Shown in pieces: positions 1 to 9,954 of a stretch of DNA of 56,917 bases (its first letter is position 1; each line of letters starts with the position of its first letter). Under the pieces are notes generated by a model. It was given only the letters and a program-made list of their open reading frames with translations, was not told the origin of the DNA and searched no databases. A program made the translations under genes and the position numbers. The stretch is from Staphylococcus devriesei (GTDB lineage Bacteria; Bacillota; Bacilli; Staphylococcales; Staphylococcaceae): assembly GCF_002902625.1 (NCBI RefSeq), contig NZ_PPRG01000009.1, forward strand, positions 1 to 56,917, given 5' to 3'.

Positions 1-77
1 TAATAGCTCTTATTATTCACAATTCAATTAAATACTACTATTTTGAGAAAATTAAAATACTTAGGAGAAATTCAAAT

Positions 78-2183
78 ATGAATAGTACACTTTTTTTGCA
101 TAAACATATTACCACTATCCCAGCACGTAATATTACCGATATTATTTTATTCTTTTCATTAACGAATGAACTAACAATCTCAATAAACGGTGAAACTAAA
201 GATGTGCATAATCACATTGCAATTATAAATCAAGGCGACTTTTATCATATTAAATCCGCAAAAAATTTAGTTGAATTGAAAATCCCTGTTATCTATTTTT
301 ATCTAGAAGATAGTGATTTCTTTAATTGCTTCTTCGATCGTCATCTTTTACAGTCAAATCGTTTTATTAAATCTATTATTTTGCAAAGTATAACCAACTT
401 TTCAAATAATGAAATTCAAGATGAGGAAACCGTTTCAAAGATTATTCAAACATTATATAAGGAAGCTGTAGTTAGAAACCTTGCTCCCTACATTCCAAAT
501 ATATCAGTTAATCATCAATTATTATCAAAAGCTCTATTATTTATAAATGAACATATTACTGCGAATATCTCTCTCCAAGATGTAGCACAAAACGCCCTGA
601 TTTCTAAATCCTATTGTTCTAACTTATTTAGCCGCTTTTTAAATGTAAACTTTAAGGATTACTACACCAGTTTAAAAGTCATTCATTCTCTCAAATTATT
701 AATAACGACTAATGAAACTATCACTACCATTTCCGAACTATCAGGATTTAGTAGTCACACTAATTTTACTAATCAATTTAAAAACTATCTCGATTTAAGT
801 CCTAAACAGTTTCGTTCTAAATTAAATCAATATGAATCTTTACCTAAGATTACAATCAAACATTCTATTGATGAGAAATTTTTAGATTTAATTTCTCAAT
901 TTGAATTTACTAATCACGTAATGACTGAAACGACGACAATTGATATTGATGAATTCAAACCGAACGATAGAACTAAATCTTCGAAAGCATTTATTAATTT
1001 TCAGAGCATCACCGAATTGTTTCAATTTGTATTCAACGACTATTACGATATCGATTTATCTTATTTACCAAGAACGGCCATTCTAATTAATGATGTAAGC
1101 GATATTGTTAAAGAACGCGTTAATATTAATTTATTACATCGTTGTTTTGAAAAGCTTTTCGAAAAGAATATTAGCTTAGCTATAACGATTAAAAATTCTG
1201 TGGAATTCAAAACAATATATCAACTGATTATCTCATTTCTACAAAGTAATCAAGACTATAAATGGAATAAAAAAAGAGTTAAATTTATGCTTGTATTTAA
1301 CACTGAAACAATGAGTATCCAAGACATCCACCTCGCCCATCTCAAGTTAAAAAATAAAAATAAAGAAATAAAATACGGTTTGATTGTAGATGGTCTACTA
1401 CACCAATACAACTCATTACAAGAAACGTATAACATTATGAATCGCATGAATTTCGATTATTATTTCGTAGACATTGAAAATATTAATACTAAAAATATAC
1501 TTATTGATAAACAACGTGGTTTCACCCATGCTTCTACACATTTTGAGAACTATTTACGGTTTATTAAAGATTCCAATATTCCTTCAACACAATTTGTCTA
1601 TAGTAATTTATCATTACGTTGTTTCAAATATACAAATAACGGAGCTAATCCGCTTCAATTATCGGATATTGTGTGTCATTTGACCGAATTGATGAAATAC
1701 GGTGGCGGCGTTTGTTATCGGCTCATCGAAACCGATCCGATGTATCTGTCATTATTTAATAGTCACGGTAGTCTATTGCCTATCATGCATTTATATCAAT
1801 TTGTTGCAGCATTTGTAGATGAGCCTATCCAGATTTCTAACTACTTTGTCATGAGTCGTAAAGACGGGAATTACCATTTCCTACTTTTCAATAAGATTAA
1901 TGACCGTTATTTATCTGATAATAAGCAATTTTATCACTTTGAAAATAACTTAAATGAGAATTTACTATTTATTATTAGTACGCTTAATAATGAACATGGC
2001 TCTATTCATAATTTAATACCACAAGCTAATTTGCCTGTGTACATTGAGAAAAGTATTATTAAACAACTAGATAAGTCTAATCAACCTAAAACTGAGTTAT
2101 TTTTTCAAGAAAACGATAAAGCGCCGTTCCAAGTAACTTTAAAAAATGATGAAGTGAAATATATCTGTATTAAGCCAATTTAA
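78..2183 (+). CDS. rsp: AraC-family transcriptional regulator Rsp
   Basis: A 701-residue protein with an AraC-type double helix-turn-helix at about residues 150-250 (the SLQDVAQNALISKSYCSNLF helix pair, then ITTISELSGFSSHTNF and a SPKQFR end). A cupin-like N-terminal sensor region precedes it and about 450 residues of less obvious homology follow. Length and layout match staphylococcal Rsp, which from established knowledge represses surface protein genes and affects agr and biofilm. It is expected to be a cytoplasmic DNA-binding protein. The ATG follows TAGGAG at good spacing. A PNPOx-like gene follows 70 bases later, as I recall next to S. aureus rsp. Family assignment is certain; the name rests on length, domain order and neighbourhood. 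Confidence 0.88.
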   Translation: MNSTLFLHKHITTIPARNITDIILFFSLTNELTISINGETKDVHNHIAIINQGDFYHIKSAKNLVELKIPVIYFYLEDSDFFNCFFDRHLLQSNRFIKSIILQSITNFSNNEIQDEETVSKIIQTLYKEAVVRNLAPYIPNISVNHQLLSKALLFINEHITANISLQDVAQNALISKSYCSNLFSRFLNVNFKDYYTSLKVIHSLKLLITTNETITTISELSGFSSHTNFTNQFKNYLDLSPKQFRSKLNQYESLPKITIKHSIDEKFLDLISQFEFTNHVMTETTTIDIDEFKPNDRTKSSKAFINFQSITELFQFVFNDYYDIDLSYLPRTAILINDVSDIVKERVNINLLHRCFEKLFEKNISLAITIKNSVEFKTIYQLIISFLQSNQDYKWNKKRVKFMLVFNTETMSIQDIHLAHLKLKNKNKEIKYGLIVDGLLHQYNSLQETYNIMNRMNFDYYFVDIENINTKNILIDKQRGFTHASTHFENYLRFIKDSNIPSTQFVYSNLSLRCFKYTNNGANPLQLSDIVCHLTELMKYGGGVCYRLIETDPMYLSLFNSHGSLLPIMHLYQFVAAFVDEPIQISNYFVMSRKDGNYHFLLFNKINDRYLSDNKQFYHFENNLNENLLFIISTLNNEHGSIHNLIPQANLPVYIEKSIIKQLDKSNQPKTELFFQENDKAPFQVTLKNDEVKYICIKPI

Positions 2184-2253
2184 TTGTCTCTCAATATAGA
2201 TAAGTTTAGACATCTCCTTATATGGCTATACTATGAATAAGGAGATGATAAGT

Positions 2254-2676
2254 TTGGATAAACAACAAGCTACACAAGCCATTGAAAAAGTATTAAATAC
2301 TTCTAAAGTTGGTGTATTATCAACTGCTTATAACAATAAACCCAATAGTAGATATATGGTGTTTTACAATGACGGTTTAGATTTATACACTAAGACAAGT
2401 ACGAAGACCGCTAAAGTCGATGAAATTGAAAGTAACCCAAATGCTTATATTTTATTAGGTTATAACGAAACTACAAATAATAGTTTTGTGGAAATCGAAG
2501 CTTCAATGGAAATTGTTAAAGACCAAAAAGTTATTGACTGGTTATGGGAAACACAGGATAAAACGTTCTTTAATTCTAAAGAAGATCCTGATTTATGTGT
2601 CTTAAAAGTTAATCCTAAAACTATCACATTAATGAACGACGATGATATTGATACACCAGTTACGATTGAAGTTTAA
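2254..2676 (+). CDS. Pyridoxamine 5'-phosphate oxidase-like (general stress 26-type) protein
   Basis: A 140-residue split-barrel flavin-binding protein of the PNPOx-like/general stress protein 26 type; VGVLSTAYNNKPNSRYMVFY is the typical first strand pair. Members bind FMN or related cofactors; the substrate is unknown. I place the start at TTG 2254 because AAGGAG (2239-2244) lies nine bases upstream. The in-frame ATG at 2233 precedes that ribosome binding site, and the ATG at 2245 directly abuts it. A strong terminator follows at 2705-2744. The gene is convergent with nothing and probably monocistronic. Function beyond the fold is not known. Confidence 0.8.
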   Translation: MDKQQATQAIEKVLNTSKVGVLSTAYNNKPNSRYMVFYNDGLDLYTKTSTKTAKVDEIESNPNAYILLGYNETTNNSFVEIEASMEIVKDQKVIDWLWETQDKTFFNSKEDPDLCVLKVNPKTITLMNDDDIDTPVTIEV

Positions 2677-2704
2677 GTAAGAAGATCTATAGTCATTAAT
2701 ATAG

Positions 2705-2744
2705 GAGTAGAGTAATTCAATAATGAATTACTCTACTCTTTTTT
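2705..2744 (+). terminator. Rho-independent terminator after the PNPOx-like gene
   Basis: A perfect 14-bp stem (2705-2718 with 2725-2738), a six-base loop and a run of seven T. Confidence 0.9.
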
Positions 2745-2872
2745 ATTGATTTCTCCCGGGAGTGTCATCAATAATACTACGTGATCAATAGGTTATCGCA
2801 TACTAGCGTAGCTAATTATATAAAATTGTAATAACAATGACACAATTTAATGCATTATATTTAAGTACTTTA

Positions 2873-2901
2873 TTGCAATTTAATATTATTTTCTGTATAA
2901 A
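2873..2901 (+). promoter_or_regulatory. Sigma-A promoter for the DUF4889 gene
   Basis: TTGCAA (2873-2878), a 17-base spacer and TATAAA (2896-2901), about 30 bases before the start codon. Confidence 0.7.
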
Positions 2902-2930
2902 AGAAGTAGTATAGTCAAAGGAGTCTTAAT

Positions 2931-3284
2931 ATGAAAAATAAAAAAGGTTTAGGTTTAGGCATTGCCTTAATTGCGGTTATGGTAATCGTAGGTATCGTAT
3001 TAATTATTATGATGCTTAATGGTAATCAAAAAGAAACTTATTACGGTTATATGAAAGATAGTCATACAATCGATAAAATGGTAAATGAACAAACTGAAAA
3101 AGTAGAAAAAAATGTTGATTTACCTTCTGATACAGACGTTAAAGTTAAAAAAGGTGATTTCGTATTTCTTGTAAAAGAAAAAGGCTCAGAGAAATTCTCA
3201 AGAGTATCTAAAGTAGACCACGATGATGTGCCTCATGGTTTAATGATGAAAATTCATGAAATGCATAATATGAAAGGCATGTAA
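2931..3284 (+). CDS. DUF4889-type membrane-anchored protein
   Basis: A 117-residue protein with one N-terminal membrane segment (about residues 7-28, rich in I/V/L/M) and a basic soluble domain outside. It contains a DVKVKKGDFVFLV segment and a His/Met-rich tail (HEMHNMKGM). Similar staphylococcal proteins are annotated DUF4889 and their function is unknown. AAAGGAG precedes the ATG, and a recognisable promoter lies at 2873-2901. The His/Met-rich C-terminus could bind metal, but that is inference from composition only. Confidence 0.75.
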   Translation: MKNKKGLGLGIALIAVMVIVGIVLIIMMLNGNQKETYYGYMKDSHTIDKMVNEQTEKVEKNVDLPSDTDVKVKKGDFVFLVKEKGSEKFSRVSKVDHDDVPHGLMMKIHEMHNMKGM

Positions 3285-3293
3285 TACTATATA

Positions 3294-3337
3294 AGGGACT
3301 CATTAGAGAGAGTAGAGCTTTCTAATGGGTCCCTTTT
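3294..3337. terminator. Terminator downstream of the DUF4889 gene
   Basis: Inverted repeat AGGGACTCATTAGA/TCTAATGGGTCCCT with one G:T pair, followed by TTTT. Confidence 0.8.
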
Positions 3338-3346
3338 CTAATTAAT

Positions 3347-3375
3347 AAAAAAACCGAGCCTTTAATAAGCTCGGT
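3347..3375 (-). terminator. Terminator of gltT
   Basis: ACCGAGC/GCTCGGT stem (3353-3359 with 3369-3375), followed on the minus strand by a seven-T run. Confidence 0.8.
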
Positions 3376-3397
3376 ACAAAAAATGTCAGATTTCTTT

Positions 3398-4675
3398 TTA
3401 AATTGTTTCTAAATATTTTTTACCTTTATCTTTATCATAAACTCTTTCCCATTTAGAAATAACAATCGCTGATAACGCGTTTCCAATAACATTTACGCAC
3501 GTACGTACCATGTCTAGTAAACGGTCAACACCGATAATTAACGCAAGGCCTTGTGCCGGTAAGCCCATTGCACCTAACGTTGTAAGTAATACTACGATAG
3601 ATACACCTGGTACACCAGCCATACCTTTAGATGCGACCATAAGTGTTACCATTAAGACGATTTGTTCTGATATTGATAAATGTATGCCATACATTTGAGC
3701 TACAAATAATGCAGCGATAGATTGGTATAATGCTGAGCCATCTAGGTTAAACGAATACCCAATCGGAATAACGAAAGATGTTACGTCTTTCGGAGCACCA
3801 AATCGCTCCATTTTATTCATCAAAATAGGTAATACTGCTTCAGAACTTGAAGTTGAGAATGCAAGTAATAATTCATCTTTTAAAATTTTAATAATTGAGA
3901 AGATGCTAATCCCACAAATTCTAGCTACGATACCTAAAACTACAATAATAAAGAATACCATTGCAAAGACTACAACTAATACTAATTTTGCTAATGGAAT
4001 TAATGCTGATGCGCCAAACGTCATTACAGTTGTACAAATAAACGCAAATACACCAATTGGCGCTAATTTTAAAATTTTGTTAATCATCCAAAATACTGCT
4101 TCTAAGGTTCCATTTAAAAATCCTTTAACAGGTTCGGCTTTCTCTCCAATAGCAGCTAAACCTAAACCAAAGAATACTGCAAAGAAGATAATTGGTAATA
4201 ATTCACCTTTAGTTAAAGCTTCAAATATATTTGTTGGTACTATATTTACTATGGTATCTATAAAATGATTTCCATATGTAGATTGTTCTGCTGCTGAAGC
4301 AGATGATTGATATTTAGAAATATCGCCTTTAGGTAATTTAGTTGGATCTAATCCAGAACCAGGTTTAAATAAATTACCAAAAATAAGTCCTAAGCCGATA
4401 GCAATTGTTGTTATAATTTCGAAGTAAAGTATTGCTTTCCATCCATAGCTACCAATCTTTTTTGAATCCCCTAAATTAGAAATTGATAAAGCTAGTGCAC
4501 AGAATACAATTGGAATGATGATCATTTTGATTAAATTTAAGAAAATATCACCGAAAGGTTTAATATAATTTGCTACATTGTCTTGTCCGAATAATAATAA
4601 ACCTACAACTACACCTAGCACCAATGCGATTAATACTTGCATTGGCAAGCTAATTTTTCTCTTGAACAGAGTCAT
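3398..4675 (-). CDS. gltT: Glutamate/aspartate:cation symporter (DAACS family)
   Basis: A 425-residue dicarboxylate/amino acid:cation symporter. It has the membrane-segment pattern of the GltP/GltT family and the serine-rich reentrant loop AFSTSSSEAVLP, a family hallmark. It is expected in the cytoplasmic membrane, importing glutamate or aspartate with H+ or Na+. An upstream in-frame start would add eight residues, but I prefer ATG 4675 because AGGGGG lies just before it. A minus-strand terminator lies at 3347-3375. S. aureus carries gltT in the same position between rsp and sarZ, as I recall. Family confidence is high; ion specificity is not visible. Confidence 0.87.
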   Translation of the reverse strand: MTLFKRKISLPMQVLIALVLGVVVGLLLFGQDNVANYIKPFGDIFLNLIKMIIIPIVFCALALSISNLGDSKKIGSYGWKAILYFEIITTIAIGLGLIFGNLFKPGSGLDPTKLPKGDISKYQSSASAAEQSTYGNHFIDTIVNIVPTNIFEALTKGELLPIIFFAVFFGLGLAAIGEKAEPVKGFLNGTLEAVFWMINKILKLAPIGVFAFICTTVMTFGASALIPLAKLVLVVVFAMVFFIIVVLGIVARICGISIFSIIKILKDELLLAFSTSSSEAVLPILMNKMERFGAPKDVTSFVIPIGYSFNLDGSALYQSIAALFVAQMYGIHLSISEQIVLMVTLMVASKGMAGVPGVSIVVLLTTLGAMGLPAQGLALIIGVDRLLDMVRTCVNVIGNALSAIVISKWERVYDKDKGKKYLETI

Positions 4676-4792
4676 GTTGGAACCCCCTTCATCTGACATC
4701 GCTTAATTATATCAGATAAATTAAAATTGGGGTATAAAATTTTCAAACCTAACAATTATTAAATTATTTGATTTAACTAAAATTATTAATTT

Positions 4793-4844
4793 AAAAATAA
4801 AAAAGCTGTACAAAAAGTTGGCTAACTAATTCTTTGTACAGCTT
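4793..4844 (-). terminator. Terminator of the DUF3139 gene
   Basis: A 12-bp stem AAGCTGTACAAA/TTTGTACAGCTT (4803-4814 with 4833-4844), followed on the minus strand by a T-rich tract. Confidence 0.85.
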
Positions 4845-4855
4845 ATTCCTATAAA

Positions 4856-5215
4856 TTAGGGTTTAAAATTACGATCAAAGTCGTTATGTTTCGCATCTTT
4901 AATGTTTTTCTTAGTTTCAGAATCAAATCCTTCTGAGAAGATGCCCTTTCTAGTTCCGATAGGTTGAATCACATATGTCATACTTGGCTCGTCTTTAAAC
5001 ACAACTTCTTTATAATAAACACCTTTTTTAGCACTATATAATGTTTCTTCAGATTTCACTTTATCTTTCAAATGTTTCTGTTCTAAATAAGTATCTACTG
5101 TTTTTATATTTCTATGACCTTGATATGTCTTCATTGCAAAGAAGAATGCGATAGCCACAATTAACGAAATCACTAAAATAATAGTTACTCTAATAATTTT
5201 TTGCTTTTTACTCAT
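4856..5215 (-). CDS. DUF3139-type small membrane protein
   Basis: A 119-residue protein with a basic N-terminus and one membrane segment (about residues 9-29, IIRVTIILVISLIVAIAFFF). A small soluble domain follows, containing KGVYYKEVVFKDEPSMTYV, typical of DUF3139 proteins common in staphylococci. The function is unknown. AAAGGAG precedes the ATG and a terminator follows. The gene stands alone between gltT and sarZ and is divergent from sarZ. Confidence 0.75.
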   Translation of the reverse strand: MSKKQKIIRVTIILVISLIVAIAFFFAMKTYQGHRNIKTVDTYLEQKHLKDKVKSEETLYSAKKGVYYKEVVFKDEPSMTYVIQPIGTRKGIFSEGFDSETKKNIKDAKHNDFDRNFKP

Positions 5216-5445
5216 TTAAAAGCTCCTTTGTTTATAGCTGGTTCAAAACGTCTTTAATTTATTATCTAAATAATTATGAATGATATAGCTGTTTTTTTAA
5301 AGACCCAAATAATCTTTGTAACAAAATATACTAAAATTCCATCTTAACTTTCAATTTAAATCAACACTTCAAGATCTTATGTAGACGTACTTTCTAACTT
5401 CTGTCAAAAGTATCAAAAAGTCCATAAAATACTATGATAACGCTA

Positions 5446-5474
5446 TTGACATTGGTTTTAGTTCATACTATCTT
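5446..5474 (+). promoter_or_regulatory. Sigma-A promoter for sarZ
   Basis: TTGACA (5446-5451), a 17-base spacer and TATCTT (5469-5474), 25 bases before the start codon. Confidence 0.75.
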
Positions 5475-5498
5475 TAAATAAGTTAAGGGGGGATAAAT

Positions 5499-5942
5499 AT
5501 GTATGTAAAGGACAGCTATTTAAGTAAGCAATTATGTTTTTTATTCTATGTTACTTCTAAAGAAGTAATCAAGAAATATACTTACTATTTAAAACAACAC
5601 GATTTAACATATACAAGCTTTATGGTTATCATGGCCATCGAAGATGATGAAAAGATAAATATTAAATCACTTGGTCGCCGCGTCTTTTTAGATTCAGGAA
5701 CACTTACACCTCTCTTAAAAAAATTAGAGAAAAAAGGCTATGTACAACGTATGCGTGAAAAAGAAGATGAAAGAAATTTACAAATTTCATTAACTGAAAA
5801 TGGCGTTAATATTAAACCTACGTTGGAAGCTATCTCTGACCAAGTATTCGATGACTTTGATATTTCTCATGGGGAAGCAAAAGATCTCCTCCATAGCTTA
5901 AGACATGTTATTTCAAATAACTTTGATTATACAGCTGACTAA
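5499..5942 (+). CDS. sarZ: MarR/OhrR-type redox regulator SarZ
   Basis: A 147-residue winged-helix protein of the MarR family, very close in sequence to S. aureus SarZ as I remember it. The redox-sensing cysteine sits at position 13 (SKQLCFLF), and the DNA-binding wing contains [18 protein letters not shown] and [14 protein letters not shown]. It is the only cysteine, as in one-Cys OhrR/SarZ proteins. In the family, oxidation or S-thiolation of Cys13 releases DNA; targets include virulence, metabolic and oxidative-stress genes. AGGGGGG precedes the ATG. The gene has its own promoter and lies upstream of hsp20 with a 250-base gap. Confidence 0.92.
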   Translation: MYVKDSYLSKQLCFLFYVTSKEVIKKYTYYLKQHDLTYTSFMVIMAIEDDEKINIKSLGRRVFLDSGTLTPLLKKLEKKGYVQRMREKEDERNLQISLTENGVNIKPTLEAISDQVFDDFDISHGEAKDLLHSLRHVISNNFDYTAD

Positions 5943-6195
5943 TCATCCAAACATGGCAAAAGCAATCTATTCAACATTTGATATTTGTTTGTAAAAGACT
6001 TTATACATAATTAAACTTTTGTCATGTTCCTTTCTCGTTTTAGCCTTTCTTCTTATACCCCATCATGTAACTCTCAGTTATTTATTCCATAAACGCTTTT
6101 ACTTTACGTCATGCCTCACTCTTTATATAATTAAGTTGAAAATTTTCACTAAACAACTATGAAATTAACTCTTATTATAAAGGAGCGCGTATATA

Positions 6196-6612
6196 ATGAA
6201 TAATAGAGATTTCTTCGAACAATCATTTTTAAAAAATAACCCAAAAGACGTTTTCCGTGATTTAGGTGAACAAGTATTTAATCAATTTTCATCTAAAAGT
6301 TTTCCAACTAACATTTACAATCAATCAAGCCAATATGTTTTAGAAGCTGAATTGCCTGGCGTTAATAAATCAGAAATTGAATTAAAATTCGACCATTCTA
6401 CACTAACAATTAAGGTCCAAAAACAAGTTTCTGAGCAAACTGGTAAAGTACAATTAAGCGAACGTGCGAGTGGTGAACTTGTAAGACGTTTTGAATTTGA
6501 GGATATTAATAAATCACAAATTAAAGCAAGCTATAACGATGGCATTTTAATAGTTACTTTACCTAAAGAAGTTAGCGCACAAGACGATGCAACAACAATT
6601 ACCGTAGAGTAA
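6196..6612 (+). CDS. Hsp20/alpha-crystallin small heat shock protein
   Basis: A 138-residue protein with an alpha-crystallin domain at about residues 37-130. It begins with YVLEAELPGVNKSEIELKF and ends in the conserved NDGILIVTLPK strand. Such proteins form cytosolic oligomers that hold unfolding proteins for refolding by ATP-dependent chaperones. AAAGGAG precedes the ATG. No CIRCE element or sigma-B promoter was evident in the 250-base upstream gap. The stop codon is followed by a dispersed intergenic repeat and then a bidirectional terminator shared with narT. Confidence 0.88.
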   Translation: MNNRDFFEQSFLKNNPKDVFRDLGEQVFNQFSSKSFPTNIYNQSSQYVLEAELPGVNKSEIELKFDHSTLTIKVQKQVSEQTGKVQLSERASGELVRRFEFEDINKSQIKASYNDGILIVTLPKEVSAQDDATTITVE

Positions 6613-6624
6613 ACACATAGAAGA

Positions 6625-6765
6625 AGGGAGCGGAACAGAAATCTAGGGAGTGGGACAGAAATCTAATGTAATTTCAAAGATTTTGTCGTCCCACCCCGGC
6701 AAGGTTGACTAGAAATGAAGAAAGTGAGCACTCGAACGCATCTTCATTTCAGACAACTACTGCCA
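6625..6765 (+). repeat. Two-hairpin intergenic repeat, copy A
   Basis: One of four related copies (also near 35.6, 42.3 and 55.1 kb). Hairpin 1: GTGGGACAGAAATCT pairs with AGATTTTGTCGTCCCAC. Hairpin 2: CTAGAAATGAAGA pairs with TCTTCATTTCAGA. The first 20 bases (GGGAGYGGRACAGAAATCTA) are tandemly duplicated here. It resembles the generic repeats between staphylococcal genes and starts 12 bases after the hsp20 stop. Confidence 0.8.
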
Positions 6766-6772
6766 TAACTAA

Positions 6773-6814
6773 AGGCTGAACCACTTTTTTATATTAATGG
6801 CTCAGCCTCTTTTT
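6773..6814. terminator. Bidirectional terminator between hsp20 and narT
   Basis: AGGCTGAACCA/TGGCTCAGCCT stem, followed by CTTTTT on the plus strand. The genes on both sides converge on it. Confidence 0.75.
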
Positions 6815-6821
6815 ATACATA

Positions 6822-7979
6822 TTAAGTTGTGTATTCCTTTTTATATAAGTGCCACATAGTAATAAAAGCAAGCACCCCAAATAGCGCTAATAAAATAAAT
6901 GCAAGGTGACTCGTTCCTGTTAGTCCAGTAACGTAAGTTATGACTAATGGTGGGAAGAAACCACCTAATCCACCCATCATTGAAACAATACCGTTAGCGG
7001 CACCTGATTCTTTAGCAAAATATGATGGTACTAACTTAAATACTAATCCATTACCAATTCCAGCACATATGCTGACAGTTAAACAACCAATAGTAAATAA
7101 TGCAATATGACTAGAGAGTCCAAGTATCACTGCACCAATAATCATTACAATAAAATCAATCATTAAAACTTTCACAGCGTTAAACTTATCACCTAAAATA
7201 CCACCAATCGGTCTTAGGAACGTTGCTAATGCTATAAATATACCTGATCTTATTCCGGCGTCTACTTTATCAATACCGAAATTATTAACTAAATAATTAG
7301 GTAAAAATAAGCCGAATGCTACAAATGAACCAAATGTAATAAAGTACCATAAACTTAAATAGTAAACTTTATAATTGGAAGATAATTTTTTAATTTGAGA
7401 CAATAAAGGAACTTTAATTTTAGTTTCATTACCATCTCCAAGTAAGAACATTAATATCGCAAAAATAGCAATTATAATTAAATAACTTCTTACAGTTGTT
7501 TGCCATCCTATAATTCCTGCTATAGGAGGAGCTAGGAAAGAAGATACAGCTGTACCAATATTCCCCATACCATAAATACCATTCGCAAGTCCTACTTTAT
7601 CTTTTGAAAAATATTTAGGAATTGAGGTTACACCTACTGAAAAGATGGCGCCACCTACACCTAAAAAGAATCCTGATAGCATTAACATACCAGGTGATTG
7701 GGCTTGTCCTAAAAAGAATATTGGAAATAATAATACTATAAAACTACAGAAAAACACCCATTTCGCACCAATGATATTAGTTAAATAACCAAATGGTACG
7801 CGGAGAACAGAGCCTAAAATTACTGGTATTGCTAAGATAATAGATAATTGTCCTGGTGAAATCTCAATATCTTGTGATATGTACGGCATTAATGGGGAAA
7901 TAATGCTCCATGCCATAAATCCTACGACAAGACTTAGTGTTTGAAGTGTTAATTGAAATCCACCCTTAGTTTTATTCAT
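6822..7979 (-). CDS. narT: Nitrate/nitrite transporter NarT (NarK family, MFS)
   Basis: A 385-residue major facilitator protein with about 12 membrane segments. It matches the NarK/NarT family: [13 protein letters not shown] in loop 2-3, a glycine-rich nitrate signature [23 protein letters not shown] region near residue 110, and [16 protein letters not shown] near residue 330. It imports nitrate and/or exports nitrite across the cytoplasmic membrane. GAAGGTGA precedes the ATG. It is transcribed separately from nreABC: a terminator (8171-8200) and a promoter with Rex-like and NreC-like sites lie between them. The frame is intact although the reductase it would feed is broken. Confidence 0.9.
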   Translation of the reverse strand: MNKTKGGFQLTLQTLSLVVGFMAWSIISPLMPYISQDIEISPGQLSIILAIPVILGSVLRVPFGYLTNIIGAKWVFFCSFIVLLFPIFFLGQAQSPGMLMLSGFFLGVGGAIFSVGVTSIPKYFSKDKVGLANGIYGMGNIGTAVSSFLAPPIAGIIGWQTTVRSYLIIIAIFAILMFLLGDGNETKIKVPLLSQIKKLSSNYKVYYLSLWYFITFGSFVAFGLFLPNYLVNNFGIDKVDAGIRSGIFIALATFLRPIGGILGDKFNAVKVLMIDFIVMIIGAVILGLSSHIALFTIGCLTVSICAGIGNGLVFKLVPSYFAKESGAANGIVSMMGGLGGFFPPLVITYVTGLTGTSHLAFILLALFGVLAFITMWHLYKKEYTT

Positions 7980-8082
7980 TTTCTCACCTTCATCATTTTT
8001 TCTTTATCAGCAATCTTTATATTTAAAAGAGGTCAAGGTTTAATTCCATTAGATTGCTGATTACATATAAATATTAATTAAT

Positions 8083-8100
8083 TTGTGAAAAAATGAACAT
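8083..8100 (-). promoter_or_regulatory. Rex-like operator over the narT -35
   Basis: TTGTGAA-N4-TGAACAT, a degenerate match to the Rex consensus (TTGTGAAW4TTCACAA) with three mismatches in the second half. On the minus strand TTCACA (8084-8089) can serve as the -35 and TGTAAT (8060-8065) as the -10. The same arrangement occurs at narG and nirB. Confidence 0.5.
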
Positions 8101-8114
8101 AAGGATATTCCCTC
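8101..8114 (-). promoter_or_regulatory. NreC-like dyad upstream of narT
   Basis: GGA-TATT-CCC core (8103-8112), a one-mismatch version of the staphylococcal NreC core GGG-N4-CCC. It abuts the Rex-like box on the promoter-distal side. Confidence 0.45.
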
Positions 8115-8166
8115 ATAATTATCAGTAATCCCCCTAATTTTGGATTACCTTTATAACACAATATAA

Positions 8167-8204
8167 AAATAAACCAGAGTCTCGCTATAGACCCTGGTTT
8201 ATAC
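8167..8204 (-). terminator. Terminator of the narGHJI-nreABC transcript
   Basis: AAACCAGAGTCT/AGACCCTGGTTT stem (8171-8182 with 8189-8200, one mismatch) with a T-rich tail on the minus strand, directly after nreC. Confidence 0.75.
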
Positions 8205-8237
8205 CTATATTTATTTAACTTTAATAAGTAACTATTA

Positions 8238-8891
8238 CTAAAAATCTAATAATTTTTTCTTGAGTGTGTATTCTACCAATTCTGGTTTAGATTTCAAACC
8301 TAATTTAGTCATGATGTGTGTTTTATGTGCTTCTACAGTTTTAACTGAAACAAATAGCTTTTCAGCGATTTCTTTATTACCGTATCCTTTAGCAATTAAA
8401 GGTAAAATTTCTAGTTCTCTTTTTGAAAGTATCTTAAATGGGTCGTTAGTAGCTTTTTCGTCTACATTAGAATGATTGACAAACTCATTTACTAGTGACG
8501 TAGTAAGTTTCATATCTACGTATGTTTCACCTTTGAATACAGTTCGCACTGCTAGAATTAATTGTTCATCTGGAGAATTTTTTAAGATATAACCTTTAGC
8601 ACCATTTCTTAAAACATGAAATAGATACTCTTCGTCATCATACATTGTTAAGATTAAAATTTTAGTTTCTGGAAAACTTTCAGAAATTTTACTAGTAGCA
8701 ATCAATCCTGATTCACCAGGTGGCATACTTAAATCCATAATCAGTACGTCCGGCTTATATTCCATTACTTTCTGATAGGCTTCCACCCCATCTGCTGCAG
8801 TTGCGACGACTTCCATGTCTTCTTGAAAATTCAAGATCATTGAGAAGCCTGTTCTAACCACTGCATGGTCGTCTGCGATTACAATTTTCAA
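8238..8891 (-). CDS. nreC: Response regulator NreC (nitrate/oxygen control)
   Basis: A 217-residue NarL/LuxR-type response regulator. The receiver domain (1-120) has acidic pocket D7/D8 and phosphoacceptor D53 (LIMDLSMPP). The C-terminal LuxR-type helix-turn-helix (about 150-210) has LSKREIEI-like [20 protein letters not shown] and [14 protein letters not shown]. It is phosphorylated by NreB when oxygen is low and activates nar, nir and narT promoters. The start is TTG 8891 with AGGGG upstream. It is the last gene of narGHJI-nreABC, with a terminator behind it. All key residues are present. Confidence 0.95.
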   Translation of the reverse strand: MKIVIADDHAVVRTGFSMILNFQEDMEVVATAADGVEAYQKVMEYKPDVLIMDLSMPPGESGLIATSKISESFPETKILILTMYDDEEYLFHVLRNGAKGYILKNSPDEQLILAVRTVFKGETYVDMKLTTSLVNEFVNHSNVDEKATNDPFKILSKRELEILPLIAKGYGNKEIAEKLFVSVKTVEAHKTHIMTKLGLKSKPELVEYTLKKKLLDF

Positions 8892-8910
8892 TTCAATTCC
8901 CCTAACATGC

Positions 8911-9945
8911 CTAAAGTGGTATTTCTAAGGTAATAATCGTGCCTTTACCTATATGAGTTTCTATATTTACCGTTCCCTTAACCAGTTCAGCCCTTTCATT
9001 CATGCCATATAATCCTAACCCCGTACCTTGTGGAGTTGAATTAGGATCAAACCCTACTCCTCTATCAATAATTTCAGCCATTAAAGTTTCGTCGGTCTGC
9101 TGAATTGAGACATCTACTTCACTAACACCTGCATATTTCAATGCATTAAACACCGCTTCTTGAACAATTCGATAAACGACTGTTTCAATTTCACTATCAT
9201 AACGTACATTATTAATATTTGAATTATAAATAACTTCTAGTCCATAATTCTCTTCAAATTGTTTAAAATAAGATTTAAAAGCCGCTTCTAATCCTAAATC
9301 ATCTAATGATGATGGTCTCAGTTCTACCGATAAATTGCGTATATCATCAATTAATTTTGACATTAATCCTTCGATATGTTCAGACTTATCTACGAGTTTA
9401 GTCATATCTTGTTGATACTTTAATAATCTTAATTCTACATCAATATTTAACATTTCTTGCACAACACTATCATGTAACTCTCTTGAAATTCGTTTACGTT
9501 CATTTTCTTGAGCTGAAATAGTTTTTCGTAACATTTGGTGCTGGTACATCTTTTCTTGACGTTCAATTTGTGGCGAAATATCTTGCAACGTGAAAGCATA
9601 AATATTTTTAGTATGATCAATACATTGATAACTTGCGGTAAAAGGCTGTACTTTATTATCAACTGTTTTCATAAATACCTGAAAGTTTTTATCATTAGCT
9701 CTCGATGTATCTAAATAACAATTAATACAACTTTGCAATGCGAATTCATTGGAATATCCTTCACATCGATTACATATTGCGTTCGTCATTGCGCTGTAAT
9801 TATTGTCCTCTGAAATAATTTCTTGAGCTTCTTTATTCATAGCTATTACTTTGCCGTCATTATTTACAAATACAATTTTTTCATTTGTTGTTTCATAATA
9901 CTTCTTAAGCAAGTCTTCTATCATTTCATTTTGTATATCCAACAC
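8911..9945 (-). CDS. nreB: Oxygen-sensing histidine kinase NreB
   Basis: A cytoplasmic 344-residue kinase (counted from GTG 9945). The N-terminal PAS domain carries CNRC and CINC, giving Cys58, 61, 73 and 76, the four ligands of the oxygen-labile [4Fe-4S] cluster. A HisKA_3 dimerisation segment follows with phosphorylated His158 ([13 protein letters not shown]), then an HATPase domain with [14 protein letters not shown]. Without oxygen the cluster stays intact and the kinase phosphorylates NreC. I chose GTG 9945 because AGGTGA lies five bases upstream and the cysteine numbering then agrees with the known protein; TTG 9954 is the alternative. All catalytic and sensory residues remain. Confidence 0.93.
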   Translation of the reverse strand: MLDIQNEMIEDLLKKYYETTNEKIVFVNNDGKVIAMNKEAQEIISEDNNYSAMTNAICNRCEGYSNEFALQSCINCYLDTSRANDKNFQVFMKTVDNKVQPFTASYQCIDHTKNIYAFTLQDISPQIERQEKMYQHQMLRKTISAQENERKRISRELHDSVVQEMLNIDVELRLLKYQQDMTKLVDKSEHIEGLMSKLIDDIRNLSVELRPSSLDDLGLEAAFKSYFKQFEENYGLEVIYNSNINNVRYDSEIETVVYRIVQEAVFNALKYAGVSEVDVSIQQTDETLMAEIIDRGVGFDPNSTPQGTGLGLYGMNERAELVKGTVNIETHIGKGTIITLEIPL

Positions 9946-9954
9946 ATATGTCAC

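Noticed and set aside
3510..3698. Antisense frames over gltT and many other genes
   Set aside because: They have no ribosome sites, and the sense-strand gene carries clear motifs. They are shadows of real genes.
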